Counted from the first letter of the stretch, positions 1 through 8,515 are shown. The stretch is 64,000 bases of DNA from Gillisia xinjiangensis (GCF_046298265.1 NZ_JBKAHK010000002.1:496001-560000), one strand, 5' to 3'. Notes: generated by a model not told the origin, from the sequence alone. Program-made: numbers and translations.

Positions 1-844
1 TCATGCTCATTTCCATTTGCGCGCTTTTTACGGTGTACCCTTTCCCTATCATATTCCCAAACATTCGGTTGCGGCTAAAAACAGAATATCCTGTTACCAG
101 CAAATCCCCCAAATAAGCAGAATCATTGATGTTCCGCTTCATCTTATGCACTTTTTTGATGAATTTTTTCATTTCCCGAATGGCATTGCTCATCAATACA
201 CTCTGAAAATTATCGCCATATCCAAGTCCGTGCGCAATTCCGGCTGCAATGGCGTAAATATTTTTCAACATTGCGGCATATTCTGTTCCTGTTACATCAT
301 CGCTGGTTTTACAGGTAATATAATCGCTTTGAAGGTGATTGGCCATAATGGTGGCTTTTTCTTCATCCTGGCAGGCAATGGTTAAATAAGAAAGTCTCTC
401 CAGGGCGACTTCTTCTGCATGACAAGGGCCAGTAATCACGCCAAAATTTTCATCTGGAACTCCATATTCCCTATTAAAATGTTCCCCAACGATGAGGCTT
501 GTTTCAGGAACGATCCCCTTAATGGCTGAAAATATAACCTTGTCTTTTAGCGAAATATACAACTTGTCCAACTCTGCCTTAACAAATGCAGAAGGGATGG
601 CAAATATTAAATAATCAGAATTTTTTACCACCTCATTAATATCGTTGCTTAACCTAAGTTGTTTCACGTCAAATTCTACAGAACTGAGGTAATTGGGGTT
701 GTGGTCCTGGGTCCTTAAATGTTCTATGGCAGTTTTGCTGCGCATATACCAGTTTATTTCGTCCAGGTTTTCGCTTAGCATTTTCACAATAGCCGTAGCC
801 CAGCTTCCGCCGCCAATGACACCAAATTTCGGAGAGTTTTCCAT
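1..844 (-). CDS. gpsA: NAD(P)-dependent glycerol-3-phosphate dehydrogenase, 3' end outside window
   Basis: The enzyme reduces dihydroxyacetone phosphate to sn-glycerol 3-phosphate in the cytoplasm, the first step of phospholipid backbone synthesis. Reading the minus strand from the ATG at 844 gives 281 codons before the window edge; the full-length family is about 330 residues, so roughly the last 50 are missing. The N-terminus carries the Rossmann nucleotide-binding motif VIGGGSWATAI at residues 9-19, and further on there is the family signature LKNIYAIAAGIAHGLGYGDN, which contains the catalytic lysine. The frame is open throughout. A TATTTTTG promoter element lies 18 bp upstream of the start. 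Confidence 0.93.
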   Translation of the reverse strand, partial: MENSPKFGVIGGGSWATAIVKMLSENLDEINWYMRSKTAIEHLRTQDHNPNYLSSVEFDVKQLRLSNDINEVVKNSDYLIFAIPSAFVKAELDKLYISLKDKVIFSAIKGIVPETSLIVGEHFNREYGVPDENFGVITGPCHAEEVALERLSYLTIACQDEEKATIMANHLQSDYITCKTSDDVTGTEYAAMLKNIYAIAAGIAHGLGYGDNFQSVLMSNAIREMKKFIKKVHKMKRNINDSAYLGDLLVTGYSVFSRNRMFGNMIGKGYTVKSAQMEMSM

Positions 845-861
845 AGTTTATTTTATTGCGT

Positions 862-869
862 CAAAAATA
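862..869 (-). promoter_or_regulatory. Probable -7 promoter element of gpsA
   Basis: The minus strand reads TATTTTTG, matching the Bacteroidota -7 consensus TAnnTTTG, 18 bp before the gpsA start. No good TTTG -33 element is seen at the expected distance, so the call rests on the -7 motif and position only. Confidence 0.45.
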
Positions 870-930
870 CATAAATTTAAAGTAAAGTGAATTATTCCTT
901 CTTTTCTTGTTGAATCTACAATTGATATGT

Positions 931-1056
931 TATTTCTGCGTTTATATTAAACGAAGCGCAAAGTTGCTTCTTTAGAACTAATTTATATTAGTTTTTTTGG
1001 TTGGTTATTTTGGTTGGAAAACAGCATCAGGTCTTTAATTACCGGGTGCTGTTTTT
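931..1056 (+). ncRNA. Candidate small RNA with promoter-like motif and terminator hairpins
   Basis: The 375-base gap between gpsA and the LysM gene has no convincing ORF. On the plus strand there is a promoter-like pair (TTG at 910-912, 18 bp, TATTTCTG at 931-938, one mismatch to TAnnTTTG). It is followed by hairpins at 939-953 (CGTTTA/TAAACG) and 953-970 (GAAGC/GCTTC). Then come two terminator-like structures: 976-993 (AACTAAT/ATTAGTT, then T5) and 1018-1055 (11-bp stem ending in T's). No plus-strand gene lies upstream that would need these terminators. A short transcript of about 110 nt is the simplest reading; no known RNA family was recognised. Confidence 0.3.
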
Positions 1057-1219
1057 CTGTTTTAGTACCAATTTATTTATTTTGAAAAGTTTTTCTTTTA
1101 ACATACCTCGTAAGCTTGCACGCTTATAATTGATTCCTTTATAACAAAATTTTATAAGTTTAAAATAATTCAGTTTTCAGGAGAATTTGTATCTTGTTTA
1201 TATAAATTAAAAGATAAAC

Positions 1220-1720
1220 ATGGGACTATTCAAATTTATTAAGAGTGCAGGAGCTAAAATTTTTGGTGCAGATAAAAATTCCAAAGAAAATTCGGTGAAG
1301 GTTGCCGGAGAGCAGGAAAAATCTGAAGAAATGGAGAATGAAAGAGCTGCAAGGAAACTTGAAGAAACCATACGGGATTTAAGTCTCAAGGTTGAAAACC
1401 TGAAGATTACCATAAAAAATGAAATGGCCAAAATATCTGGAAAGGCACTAGACCAAACCACACGGGAAAAAGTGATTTTGGTGGTTGGAAATGTAGAGGG
1501 GATTTCCCAGGTAGAGGATAATATGGAGGTTGACAGAAAGGAACCCGAAGCGGTGTTTCACACGGTAGAACGAGGGGATTCTTTAAGTAAAATTGCAAAG
1601 GAACATTATGGTTCCGCAAATAAATATCAAATAATTTTTGAAGCAAATAAACCAATGCTAACAGATCCCGATAAAATATATCCGGGACAGGTATTAAGAA
1701 TTCCGGCTTTGAAGGAATAA
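1220..1720 (+). CDS. BON and LysM domain protein, Kbp/YgaU-like
   Basis: This 166-residue protein closely resembles Escherichia coli Kbp (YgaU), a small cytoplasmic potassium-binding protein with a BON domain followed by LysM. The shared features are the start MGLFKFIKSAGAKIF, a BON-like segment at about residues 45-100 ending in VVGNVEGISQVEDNM, and a C-terminal LysM domain at about 113-163 with VERGDSLSKIAKEHYG and KIYPGQVLRIP. There is no signal peptide, which fits a cytoplasmic location. A charged stretch of about 20 residues after position 20 is longer than in the E. coli protein. Potassium sensing is transferred from that homologue and not shown here. Confidence 0.85.
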   Translation: MGLFKFIKSAGAKIFGADKNSKENSVKVAGEQEKSEEMENERAARKLEETIRDLSLKVENLKITIKNEMAKISGKALDQTTREKVILVVGNVEGISQVEDNMEVDRKEPEAVFHTVERGDSLSKIAKEHYGSANKYQIIFEANKPMLTDPDKIYPGQVLRIPALKE

Positions 1721-1944
1721 AAGTAAAAGGACTGTTTATAAGAATTGCGAGTATTACATTGAGCGCAGTCGAAGTGCCAGGTTATTGTTCCACAATGAAA
1801 AAAGTAGGATCATTTAACCATCAAGAATATTCAAAAGGATTTTTAAACAGTCTTTTTTATTGCTGAGGTGGTTATCGTCTTAGTTGTTTTTTCTTGGTTT
1901 CTAAATTAAAATATCACTTTTCACCAGAATACCAGCTATTTGCT

Positions 1945-1961
1945 CTTAACCGATGTTAGGC
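1945..1961 (-). other. Integron attC-like left half site
   Basis: On the minus strand, 15 bp after the stop of the lipoprotein gene, the sequence reads GCCTAAC (fits RYYYAAC), a 4-bp spacer, then GTTAAG. This resembles the R''-L'' half of integron attC sites such as that of aadA1. No matching L'-R' half was found within about 100 bp beyond, so the site is incomplete or degenerate. Confidence 0.35.
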
Positions 1962-1976
1962 TGCGGCTGCGTTACA

Positions 1977-2543
1977 TTATTCTAATCCTAGTTTTTTAAT
2001 TAATCCATTAATCTTATCATCCATATTATAAGCTCCTTCTCCACTCGGATAATTACCAAATTGAAATTGATATGTTCTTCCTAAATATCCTTCAAAATAG
2101 TCAGAACTTATATTTTTATCTATATAAGCATTATATAAGTAGTTGAAATATTTCTTTCTCTGCTCAACATCTGTTGTGTGATGAATAACTATCCAAGGAG
2201 CTATTGAAGCATTCCTTGAAACTGAATCTACTGATGGATATCCAAATGTTTTTAAAAAGATATCTATTCTTTTTAGATTCAGTTGGTCAATTGAATCCAT
2301 TATATAATTGAAGTTATGATATTCACTAGAGTTCTCTCCATATTTTAAAAAAATTTCTGAGCTTCGCTCATCTCGTATATTCTGATCTGTTTCAAGAATA
2401 TATTCTAAATAATCTTCTTTATCCGACAGAGATTTTAATTCAGCAATTTCGTGTTCTACATTTACTGGTTTTTTCTCTTCAACTTTTTTACATCCAATTA
2501 ATGTAATTAGACCAAAAATCAGAAATAATCTTCTTATTCTCAT
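1977..2543 (-). CDS. Hypothetical lipoprotein, possible gene-cassette cargo
   Basis: The product has 188 residues with a lipoprotein signal peptide and lipobox LIGC (Cys18), so it is probably anchored in a membrane. After a charged linker the protein is rich in acidic and aromatic residues. I recognise no domain. The gene is more AT-rich than its neighbours and stands alone in an otherwise gene-free stretch of about 1.2 kb. Its ATG lies 14 bp after a GTTGGGC core and its stop 15 bp before a GCCTAAC core, the tight spacing of integron gene cassettes. Acquisition by transfer is inferred from composition and framing. Confidence 0.75.
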   Translation of the reverse strand: MRIRRLFLIFGLITLIGCKKVEEKKPVNVEHEIAELKSLSDKEDYLEYILETDQNIRDERSSEIFLKYGENSSEYHNFNYIMDSIDQLNLKRIDIFLKTFGYPSVDSVSRNASIAPWIVIHHTTDVEQRKKYFNYLYNAYIDKNISSDYFEGYLGRTYQFQFGNYPSGEGAYNMDDKINGLIKKLGLE

Positions 2544-2557
2544 AATTCTTTAATGCT

Positions 2558-2573
2558 GCCCAACTCGTTATAC
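2558..2573 (-). other. Integron attC-like right half site
   Basis: Read on the minus strand the sequence is GTATAAC, a 2-bp spacer, then GTTGGGC (fits the GTTRRRY core), just 14 bp before the ATG of the lipoprotein gene. This matches the L'-R' half of an attC junction at the start of a gene cassette. The other half is not visible upstream. Confidence 0.35.
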
Positions 2574-2933
2574 CCCACTTTTTTATACCATAATAATGGT
2601 ATTCACCCGGAATTAAAGCAGGCTTAATCGTAGGCTTTCCTGTAAATCTATTAAAATTTTGTTAATACCTCTTACGGGATTCCGTAAAATAAGAATGTTA
2701 TAACTCCAACAACGGATGGAAGCATTTCATAGAAAGGCTGTGATCACCCGGTATGGAAGAATTTAAAAACGTAAAAATTGAGTTAGAGCCAGGCAATTTT
2801 TGGGGAGCTGGCAAATTGGTATTTTCATGTAAAGTCTTTAAGAGAGATTGCTAATGAGAAAACGAGAATTATGATTTTCCGGCCTTTTAATTTTAATAAC
2901 TATTTCTTCCTTAAATAATTTAAGTCGTTGAGG
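2574..2933. other. Gene-free stretch
   Basis: About 360 bases hold no convincing gene. A small palindrome (ATACCAT/ATGGTAT) lies near 2586-2603. A 33-codon plus-strand reading frame at 2753-2854 has no recognisable product or promoter and was not annotated as coding. Confidence 0.5.
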
Positions 2934-3521
2934 CTACAATTTATAGAAATTCATCAATTCTATATATTCCCAGACCTTCACAGGTAACATCGCCGTAATA
3001 TTTTTCCCATCTTTAATCGCATTTCTTATAAAAGTAGAAGATATCTCTATTACCGGAGCATCTACCCTCGTGATTTTTGGATGATCTTTAAATTGATTAT
3101 CCACCCTGCCGAGGGAAACCCTTGGATATACATAAACAGCATGTCTTTCAAGAATTATGTCGTAATTTTTCCATTTATGGAAACTTTTTAAATTATCCTC
3201 GCCCATTATAAGGGAAAAAATAAAACCGGGGTGATCTTCTTCCAGTTTGGCGAGTGTGACGACCGTATAATTAGGTTGCGGAAGTTTGAATTCGACATCA
3301 CAGGGTTTTAAGTTCTCATAATCTTCACAAGCCTTATAAACCATTTCCAGCCTGTGATGGTTTTCGAGCAGGCTGCTTTTTTTCTTAAAAGGATTATGCG
3401 GAGTAACTACCAGCCAGACTTCGTCCAGATCTGAAAATTCCACCATATAATTTGCAATAATGATATGCCCTATATGGATGGGATTAAAAGTTCCAAAGTA
3501 TAAGCCTACCTTTTTTTTCAT
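2934..3521 (-). CDS. nadD: Nicotinate-nucleotide adenylyltransferase
   Basis: NadD adenylates nicotinate mononucleotide to deamido-NAD, the penultimate step of NAD synthesis. The 195-residue protein has the nucleotidyltransferase signature GTFNPIHIGH at residues 10-19 and the C-terminal ISSTFIRNAI motif at about 160-169, where the ST-x-IR residues contact ATP. Length is normal for the family. The start overlaps the end of gmk by 4 bp, so it is translationally coupled as the last gene of a yicC-gmk-nadD operon. Confidence 0.95.
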   Translation of the reverse strand: MKKKVGLYFGTFNPIHIGHIIIANYMVEFSDLDEVWLVVTPHNPFKKKSSLLENHHRLEMVYKACEDYENLKPCDVEFKLPQPNYTVVTLAKLEEDHPGFIFSLIMGEDNLKSFHKWKNYDIILERHAVYVYPRVSLGRVDNQFKDHPKITRVDAPVIEISSTFIRNAIKDGKNITAMLPVKVWEYIELMNFYKL

Positions 3522-4105
3522 ACCAATTTTTTATCTGCATTCACATAATTCGATACTAAATTGTAGGCTTCATTTAGTGCTGTTTGCAAATGATTATTCT
3601 CTATAATAAAATCAAATTGAGGTGCGGTTGCCAGTTCTATAGATGCTTTTGCAACGCGCATATTGATCTTATCTTCCGACTCTGTTTTTCGCTTTTTTAA
3701 ACGGATCTTTAATTCTTCAATACTTGGCGGCTTAACAAATACAGCTAAGGTTTCATCCGGATAAATATGCTTTATATCCAAACCTCCAACCACATCAATA
3801 TCAAAGATCACATTTTTACCCGATTCCCAGATTCGTTCAACTTCAGATTTTAGGGTGCCGTAAAAATTGTCCCTGTAAACTTCTTCCCATTCCAGGAATT
3901 CATCGTTTTTTATCTTCTTTTTAAAATCTTCCAAAGAGAGAAAATAGTAATCTTTTCCATCAATTTCTTCAGCTCTTGGATCGCGGGAAGTTGCAGAGAT
4001 GGAAAAATCCAGTTTCAGTTCCGGTTGGGAAAGCAAGTGCCTGACAATGGTAGTTTTTCCGGATCCGGAAGGAGCCGAAAAAACAATAAGTTTTCCGGTT
4101 TTCAT
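3518..4105 (-). CDS. gmk: Guanylate kinase
   Basis: The enzyme phosphorylates GMP to GDP with ATP. The 195-residue protein has a P-loop SAPSGSGKTT at residues 10-19, the GMP-binding region with SATSRDPRAEEIDGKDYYF, and the ISIEL-type tail of the family in degenerate form. The start codon shares one base with the stop of yicC (TAATG) and the end overlaps nadD, so the three genes are clearly one transcription unit. Confidence 0.96.
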   Translation of the reverse strand: MKTGKLIVFSAPSGSGKTTIVRHLLSQPELKLDFSISATSRDPRAEEIDGKDYYFLSLEDFKKKIKNDEFLEWEEVYRDNFYGTLKSEVERIWESGKNVIFDIDVVGGLDIKHIYPDETLAVFVKPPSIEELKIRLKKRKTESEDKINMRVAKASIELATAPQFDFIIENNHLQTALNEAYNLVSNYVNADKKLV

Positions 4106-4962
4106 TAAAGTACGTTTAAAAGTTGTTCTTTTATTTTTTCCAGTTCATCTTTCATTTGGACTACCAGTTGCTGCATAGGTGCATAATTGGATTTACTCCC
4201 AATGGTATTTATTTCCCTGCCCATTTCCTGAGAGATGAAAGCGAGTTTTTTTCCATTGGAATCTTCAGAATTTAATGTTTCCTTGAAGTAAGATAAGTGA
4301 TTGTCCAGGCGCACTTTTTCTTCGGTGATATCGAATTTTTCGATGTAAAAAACAAGTTCCTGTTCAAATCGGTTTTCATCAACATTTTCCCTTAGATCTG
4401 CCACCCCTTTTTTAAGGCGTTCCCGAACCCCTTCTATTCTGTCGGGATCCATGGCAATTATAGCCTCCAAAAGCCTTTCTATACTTGTCACTCTAAATTC
4501 CAGGTCCTTTTCCAGTGCAAGGCCTTCATCGGTTCTAAATTTATTTATTTCGATTAATGCTTCAGAAACTGCTTCTTCAATTCCTTCAAATTCGGTTTCA
4601 TCAATTTCAGCACGCTCAGTTTTAAGAACATCGGGCATTCTAACCGCCATTTTCAATAATTCGGTTTCATCGCCGTCTACGATCTCTTTTAACTGCCGGA
4701 TGTAATTTTTGACCACCGCAGGATTGATTGCAGCAGTAGTTTCTTCGCCCGTAACTTCTACGTGTAAGGAAAAGTCCACTTTTCCGCGGGTTAAGGAATT
4801 GGCAATGAGGGTGCGTAATTGCAGTTCCTTTTCCCTGTACTGTCCGGGAATGCGGGCATTAAGGTCAAGGCTTTTGCTGTTTAAGGATTTTATTTCTACC
4901 GTTATTTTCTTGGATGGGAGCTGTAAAAGGCTTTTTCCAAATCCGGTCATTGACTGAATCAT
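4105..4962 (-). CDS. yicC: YicC family endoribonuclease-like protein
   Basis: YicC-family proteins are endoribonucleases linked to small-RNA turnover and stationary-phase survival. This 285-residue protein starts with the conserved MIQSMTGFGKS, has the YicC N-terminal region to about residue 155 and the DUF1732 C-terminal region (about 200-285) ending in KDELEKIKEQLLNVL. It is the first gene of the yicC-gmk-nadD operon; yicC next to gmk is a common arrangement in bacteria. A strong promoter lies just upstream at 4984-5013. Confidence 0.93.
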   Translation of the reverse strand: MIQSMTGFGKSLLQLPSKKITVEIKSLNSKSLDLNARIPGQYREKELQLRTLIANSLTRGKVDFSLHVEVTGEETTAAINPAVVKNYIRQLKEIVDGDETELLKMAVRMPDVLKTERAEIDETEFEGIEEAVSEALIEINKFRTDEGLALEKDLEFRVTSIERLLEAIIAMDPDRIEGVRERLKKGVADLRENVDENRFEQELVFYIEKFDITEEKVRLDNHLSYFKETLNSEDSNGKKLAFISQEMGREINTIGSKSNYAPMQQLVVQMKDELEKIKEQLLNVL

Positions 4963-4983
4963 GTTCGATTTTTAAAAGTTGCG

Positions 4984-5013
4984 CAAAGATAGGTATTTCT
5001 ACAGCATCACAAA
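4984..5013 (-). promoter_or_regulatory. Promoter of yicC-gmk-nadD
   Basis: On the minus strand a TTTG -33 element (5013-5010), an 18-bp spacer and TATCTTTG (4991-4984) match the Bacteroidota consensus exactly. The yicC start codon follows 21 bp later. Confidence 0.7.
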
Positions 5014-5039
5014 TTTAGGAGAACCCTATTTTGAAGTTC

Positions 5040-5876
5040 TCAGGTCAATCTTGTCAGGTTTGCATGTCTTGCAACCATAATATGAAACATGCCATAAGCG
5101 GTTAGGCCAAGTGCAACTGCTCCAAGAAGGAGGTTGCCATAGCTAAAACTTAGAAAATATGCCAATGCTCCCTCCGTGCCCTTATACTCATTGGCATTGA
5201 GATTTAAAATAACTTTTACTATAAAGAAAGCGAGCACTCCAAATACCATTCCGCGGGCAATATATCCCAATCTTCCCGCTCTTCTTATAAAGTCATATTC
5301 GTGTTTTACCGAAGGATAATTATCAATTTTCTTCATAAATGAGGCTTTATAAGCTATATAGAATTGTTGAATAGCCTGGCCGGCTATAAGAATTCCCAAA
5401 GCCCAGATAAGGGCTTTTCCCCAGTCGTGAGACAATAGCTCCCACAAGGCAGCTTTTTTATCTCCCCCTCCATTTGTTTTCAAATCTTCCTGAGAACCTC
5501 CGGTTAAAGAGTTAATTAGGGGTTTTGCAAAAGCATAAGCTAAAACACCGTAAAATACTCCTGAATAAAAATAACGTATCCGTGTAAATCCCGATTTTAA
5601 CGTTTCATTTTCTGCATCGCTTTCCGGCAATTTTATAGTCTGATAGAATCTCCAAAAGGAATATGCAAATAATCCAAGGGCAATGACTCCTACAAAGGTT
5701 TTTCCAAGGGGAAATTCAAGTAAAAACTGAATCACATCATTGGTGTTGGAAATTTCCCCACCCAGATCAAAGGCGGCCATAAAAGTTAAACTCCCCAGCA
5801 GTACATACACGACACCTTTGGTGAAGAATCCGGCAGATCTTATTTTGGCAATTTTGCCCGTATCTTTATTTTTCAT
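5040..5876 (-). CDS. DUF1206 membrane protein
   Basis: The 278-residue integral membrane protein has about six hydrophobic helices arranged as three similar two-helix units. Each begins with a basic-glycine stretch such as KIRSAGFFTKGVVYVLLG near the N-terminus and RAGRLGYIARGMVFGVLA around residue 193, which is the DUF1206 pattern. Function of the family is unknown. It stands as a single gene between yicC and the YheT-like hydrolase. Confidence 0.82.
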   Translation of the reverse strand: MKNKDTGKIAKIRSAGFFTKGVVYVLLGSLTFMAAFDLGGEISNTNDVIQFLLEFPLGKTFVGVIALGLFAYSFWRFYQTIKLPESDAENETLKSGFTRIRYFYSGVFYGVLAYAFAKPLINSLTGGSQEDLKTNGGGDKKAALWELLSHDWGKALIWALGILIAGQAIQQFYIAYKASFMKKIDNYPSVKHEYDFIRRAGRLGYIARGMVFGVLAFFIVKVILNLNANEYKGTEGALAYFLSFSYGNLLLGAVALGLTAYGMFHIMVARHANLTRLT

Positions 5877-5934
5877 TTTCAGGAAAGGTTCAATTAAACC
5901 TTCATAAAATTATTACATTTTAAATTGGATTTAT

Positions 5935-6909
5935 TTAAATATATTCTAAAATAAATTCCAGGGAACGTTCTTCTGTATAGGTTTGTTTTTTCTTCTGAAT
6001 AAAACCAACATGGCCGCCATATTCCGGCATTTCAAGATGAAAGTTAGGATTGGATTGTGCAATCGCAATTGGAGAGGAATTTTCAGATAAAAACCCATCA
6101 TTTTTTGCATTTATGAGCAAGGTTGGAATGGATATTTTCTCTATAAACTGAAGGGAACTGCTTTTCTCATAATAATCTATTGCATTTTTATATCCGTGAG
6201 CACGGCTGGTGTAAAGGTCGTCTATGGCAAACAAACTGGTGCAGGCTGCTATCTGTTGTTTTTCCAAACATTCAGGGAAATGGGTTTCACGATTATAGAG
6301 CTGTGTTTTGAGCTTTTTCACAAATCTTCCGGAATAGATCCTGTTTCGCGATTCTTCAAGTTTTTTAAGCGATAAATGAAGATCGCAGGGAGTGGAAATT
6401 GCAACTGCCGCTTTCAATTGAGTTGGAAGCTTATTGCCTTCTCCAAGGTATTTCAGCATTAAATTTCCCCCAAGACTAAATCCGTTTAAGGCGAGGTTGG
6501 TATACCTGTTTTTTGAAAGAATATGTGAAACTACCTGCACCAGATCCTCACTTGCACCGGCATTATAAGATCGATACAACCGGTTGATTTCACCGCTGCA
6601 TCCCCTGAAATTTATAGCAGCAACATCCCAGCCATTTTGGTTAAAATATCGCGCCATTCCTACCATGTAAGGTCGTTGGGCGTTGCCTTCAAGTCCGTGG
6701 AGGAGGATCAATAGTTTTTCCGATTTCCCCGAAATGGAATAGCTCCAGTCCAAATCCAAAAAATCTCCGTCTTCCAGCTCAAGCCGTTCCCTGCTTTGAG
6801 CCACCGGTGGAACTTTCCTTAAAACCGAAGCATAGATAGTTGAAATATGGTAATTTTTGAATAGTACCGGAGGACGATATGTGCTTTTTATAATAGGCAT
6901 AGGGAACAA
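5935..6909 (-). CDS. YheT family alpha/beta hydrolase
   Basis: A 324-residue alpha/beta-hydrolase of the YheT/ABHD1-3 type. The oxyanion loop HGLEGN is at residues 71-76, the conserved NFRGCSGE at 100-107, the nucleophile elbow GFSLGG at 143-148 (Ser145), an aspartate in INAKNDGFLS near 271 and the catalytic histidine in YGGHVGFI near 300. Natural substrates of the bacterial members are not settled; short-chain esters are likely. The second Met (residue 4, at 6900) is an equally plausible start. Confidence 0.9.
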   Translation of the reverse strand: MFPMPIIKSTYRPPVLFKNYHISTIYASVLRKVPPVAQSRERLELEDGDFLDLDWSYSISGKSEKLLILLHGLEGNAQRPYMVGMARYFNQNGWDVAAINFRGCSGEINRLYRSYNAGASEDLVQVVSHILSKNRYTNLALNGFSLGGNLMLKYLGEGNKLPTQLKAAVAISTPCDLHLSLKKLEESRNRIYSGRFVKKLKTQLYNRETHFPECLEKQQIAACTSLFAIDDLYTSRAHGYKNAIDYYEKSSSLQFIEKISIPTLLINAKNDGFLSENSSPIAIAQSNPNFHLEMPEYGGHVGFIQKKKQTYTEERSLEFILEYI

Positions 6910-6992
6910 ATTTCTGAAATCAAAAACCTTGGGGCAAGCTCACAAGGTATGAATTGGAAATTACTTTAAAAATTCCTGGAAAGCTTCAGCCG

Positions 6993-7018
6993 ATTAAACC
7001 CTCAATGAGGGATTAAAA
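6993..7018. repeat. Dispersed palindrome, ATGAGGG family, copy 1
   Basis: The sequence TTAAACCCTCAATGAGGGAT lies within a short imperfect palindrome. Related copies occur at 55530-55553 and 58486-58511, all intergenic. Confidence 0.6.
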
Positions 7019-7118
7019 CGGATCTATTAAGATTAAAAAGAATTTTAATCCTGCCTAAATATTTAAGACGCTTATGCCTACGCAATCAATTTTGTTATGC
7101 ACGCATATTAATTATTTG

Positions 7119-7126
7119 TAGGTTTG
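7119..7126 (+). promoter_or_regulatory. -7 promoter element of the thioesterase gene
   Basis: TAGGTTTG matches TAnnTTTG 16 bp before the ATG; a TTTG lies at 7091-7094, slightly farther upstream than usual (24-bp spacer). Confidence 0.45.
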
Positions 7127-7142
7127 CTAAAAATCATAGGCT

Positions 7143-7622
7143 ATGTACGTAAAAGAATTTGATATACGATGGAGTGATCTGGATGCCAACCGACATTTGG
7201 CAAACAGCGCTTTCATCAATTTCATGAGCCACACCCGGATGGGGTTTTTAATGGAAAACGGATTTGGTCAAAAGGAACTTGGAAAACACAATATAGGGCC
7301 GGTGGTATTTTATGAGCACGTATACTATTTCAAGGAGATTTTCGCCGGAAAACCCGTAAAAGTGAGCCTTCAGCTAAAGGGACTTTCTGAGGATGGCAAG
7401 TATTTTGAATTTATCCATAATTTTTATGATCATAAAGGTCGTAATTTCGCCAGCTGTGAAATGATGGGCGGTTGGATAGACCTGAAGGAAAGAAAACTTA
7501 TAGGTTTGCCATCAGAATTATTTGAAAATCTAAACAGCCTTTCTCATACGGAGGATTTCAGAACCCTAACAAAAGAAGATACCAGGAAATTCAGTAAAAA
7601 ACCTAAAGATTTAATTGATTAA
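7143..7622 (+). CDS. Acyl-CoA thioesterase, 4HBT hotdog fold
   Basis: A 159-residue single hotdog-fold protein of the YbgC/FadM thioesterase class, which hydrolyses acyl-CoA thioesters in the cytoplasm. The N-terminal motif FDIRWSDLDANRHLANSAF (residues 6-24) corresponds to the family D-x-D-x3-H-x2-N signature holding the active-site aspartate. The substrate cannot be read from sequence. A TAGGTTTG element at 7119-7126 is a likely promoter. The stop codon overlaps that of the convergent EamA gene by 4 bp. Confidence 0.85.
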   Translation: MYVKEFDIRWSDLDANRHLANSAFINFMSHTRMGFLMENGFGQKELGKHNIGPVVFYEHVYYFKEIFAGKPVKVSLQLKGLSEDGKYFEFIHNFYDHKGRNFASCEMMGGWIDLKERKLIGLPSELFENLNSLSHTEDFRTLTKEDTRKFSKKPKDLID

Positions 7623-8515
7623 ACTCGTATAGGTTTTGCTTTTCGGGATACCAAATAAACACCCACAAATACCAGAAGGGCTGCGATAATTTTTACAGTA
7701 TTCAGCGAATCGGCGCCTGTTCCTACTGCAAATGCTATCGCTACAAGAGGTTGTAAATAAATAAACGCACTTATTGTAGAAGCGCTTAATTCTTTCAATG
7801 CAAAAATATTGAGTAAATAAGTTGCAAAAGTTGTTCCCACAACCACAAATGCCATTTTCCACATTGCATCCGTAGGAAGAGCCGTCCATTCTACCCTGGA
7901 AAACTCTGAAATTGTTATTGGAAAATTGATGATTATGCCAAAAAGGAAAAGCCATTTCATCAATGTAAAAGGATGGTATTTGGCTGTTAAAGGTTTTACA
8001 AGGATAAGGTATAATCCGTAGGAAAAAGCATTGATGATAAAGAGTAGATTGCCCAAAGGAATATTGGGGGCATTAAATGTTTTTTCCGTACTAAAAAGCA
8101 CCAGGGTCAACGCTCCTGCAAGGCCGGTTACAATCCCAATAATTTTTAACGGCGTGATACGCTCTTTGATAAGAATAGCGGCCAGGATCAAAACCAGGAT
8201 TGGGGAAACAGTGATGATTACCGAACTGTTGATAGGCGTAGATAAGCTGAGACCTTTAAAGAATAGGAGCATGTTTATTACCATTCCAAAGATGGTACAT
8301 ACCACAATCCTGGGCCAGTCGCTGGTGGCAATTTTCTCTTTTGGTCCCCAGAAACTGATGATCCAGAACAAAATAGCTGCTCCCGTAACCCGCAATAAAA
8401 TAAACCCGAAAGGCTCTATGTAAACCGGCATAAGGCCTTTTGCAATCGTGTGGTTGATGCCGTAAATCGTACTGGCGCCCGTAGCTGCCAGGATTGCCAG
8501 AGCCCTGTTATCCAT
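7619..8515 (-). CDS. EamA/DMT family transporter
   Basis: A 298-residue membrane protein with ten predicted hydrophobic helices in two EamA repeats, the drug/metabolite transporter fold that exports or imports small metabolites across the inner membrane. The first repeat contains GASTIYGINHTIAKGL near residue 13. The C-terminus is basic (VSRKAKPIRV). Substrate unknown. Its start overlaps the end of the upstream ArsC-like gene by 8 bp, so the two are probably co-transcribed. Confidence 0.88.
   Translation of the reverse strand: MDNRALAILAATGASTIYGINHTIAKGLMPVYIEPFGFILLRVTGAAILFWIISFWGPKEKIATSDWPRIVVCTIFGMVINMLLFFKGLSLSTPINSSVIITVSPILVLILAAILIKERITPLKIIGIVTGLAGALTLVLFSTEKTFNAPNIPLGNLLFIINAFSYGLYLILVKPLTAKYHPFTLMKWLFLFGIIINFPITISEFSRVEWTALPTDAMWKMAFVVVGTTFATYLLNIFALKELSASTISAFIYLQPLVAIAFAVGTGADSLNTVKIIAALLVFVGVYLVSRKAKPIRV

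Noticed and set aside
17..385. Plus-strand frame of 122 codons at the window start
   Set aside because: It is antisense to gpsA, which has clear motifs and a continuous frame on the minus strand.
1756..1777. CATTGAGCGCAGTCGAAGTG motif, seen by memory as a dispersed Bacteroidota sequence
   Set aside because: Only one copy in the window, so repeat status cannot be supported here.
1801..1961. Complete attC with a long loop using ATTTAAC near 1812 as the distal core
   Set aside because: The seven-base match is expected by chance in AT-rich DNA and no paired L box was found.
2753..2854. 33-codon plus-strand reading frame in the gap after nadD
   Set aside because: No signal, promoter or recognisable product; length is within chance expectation.
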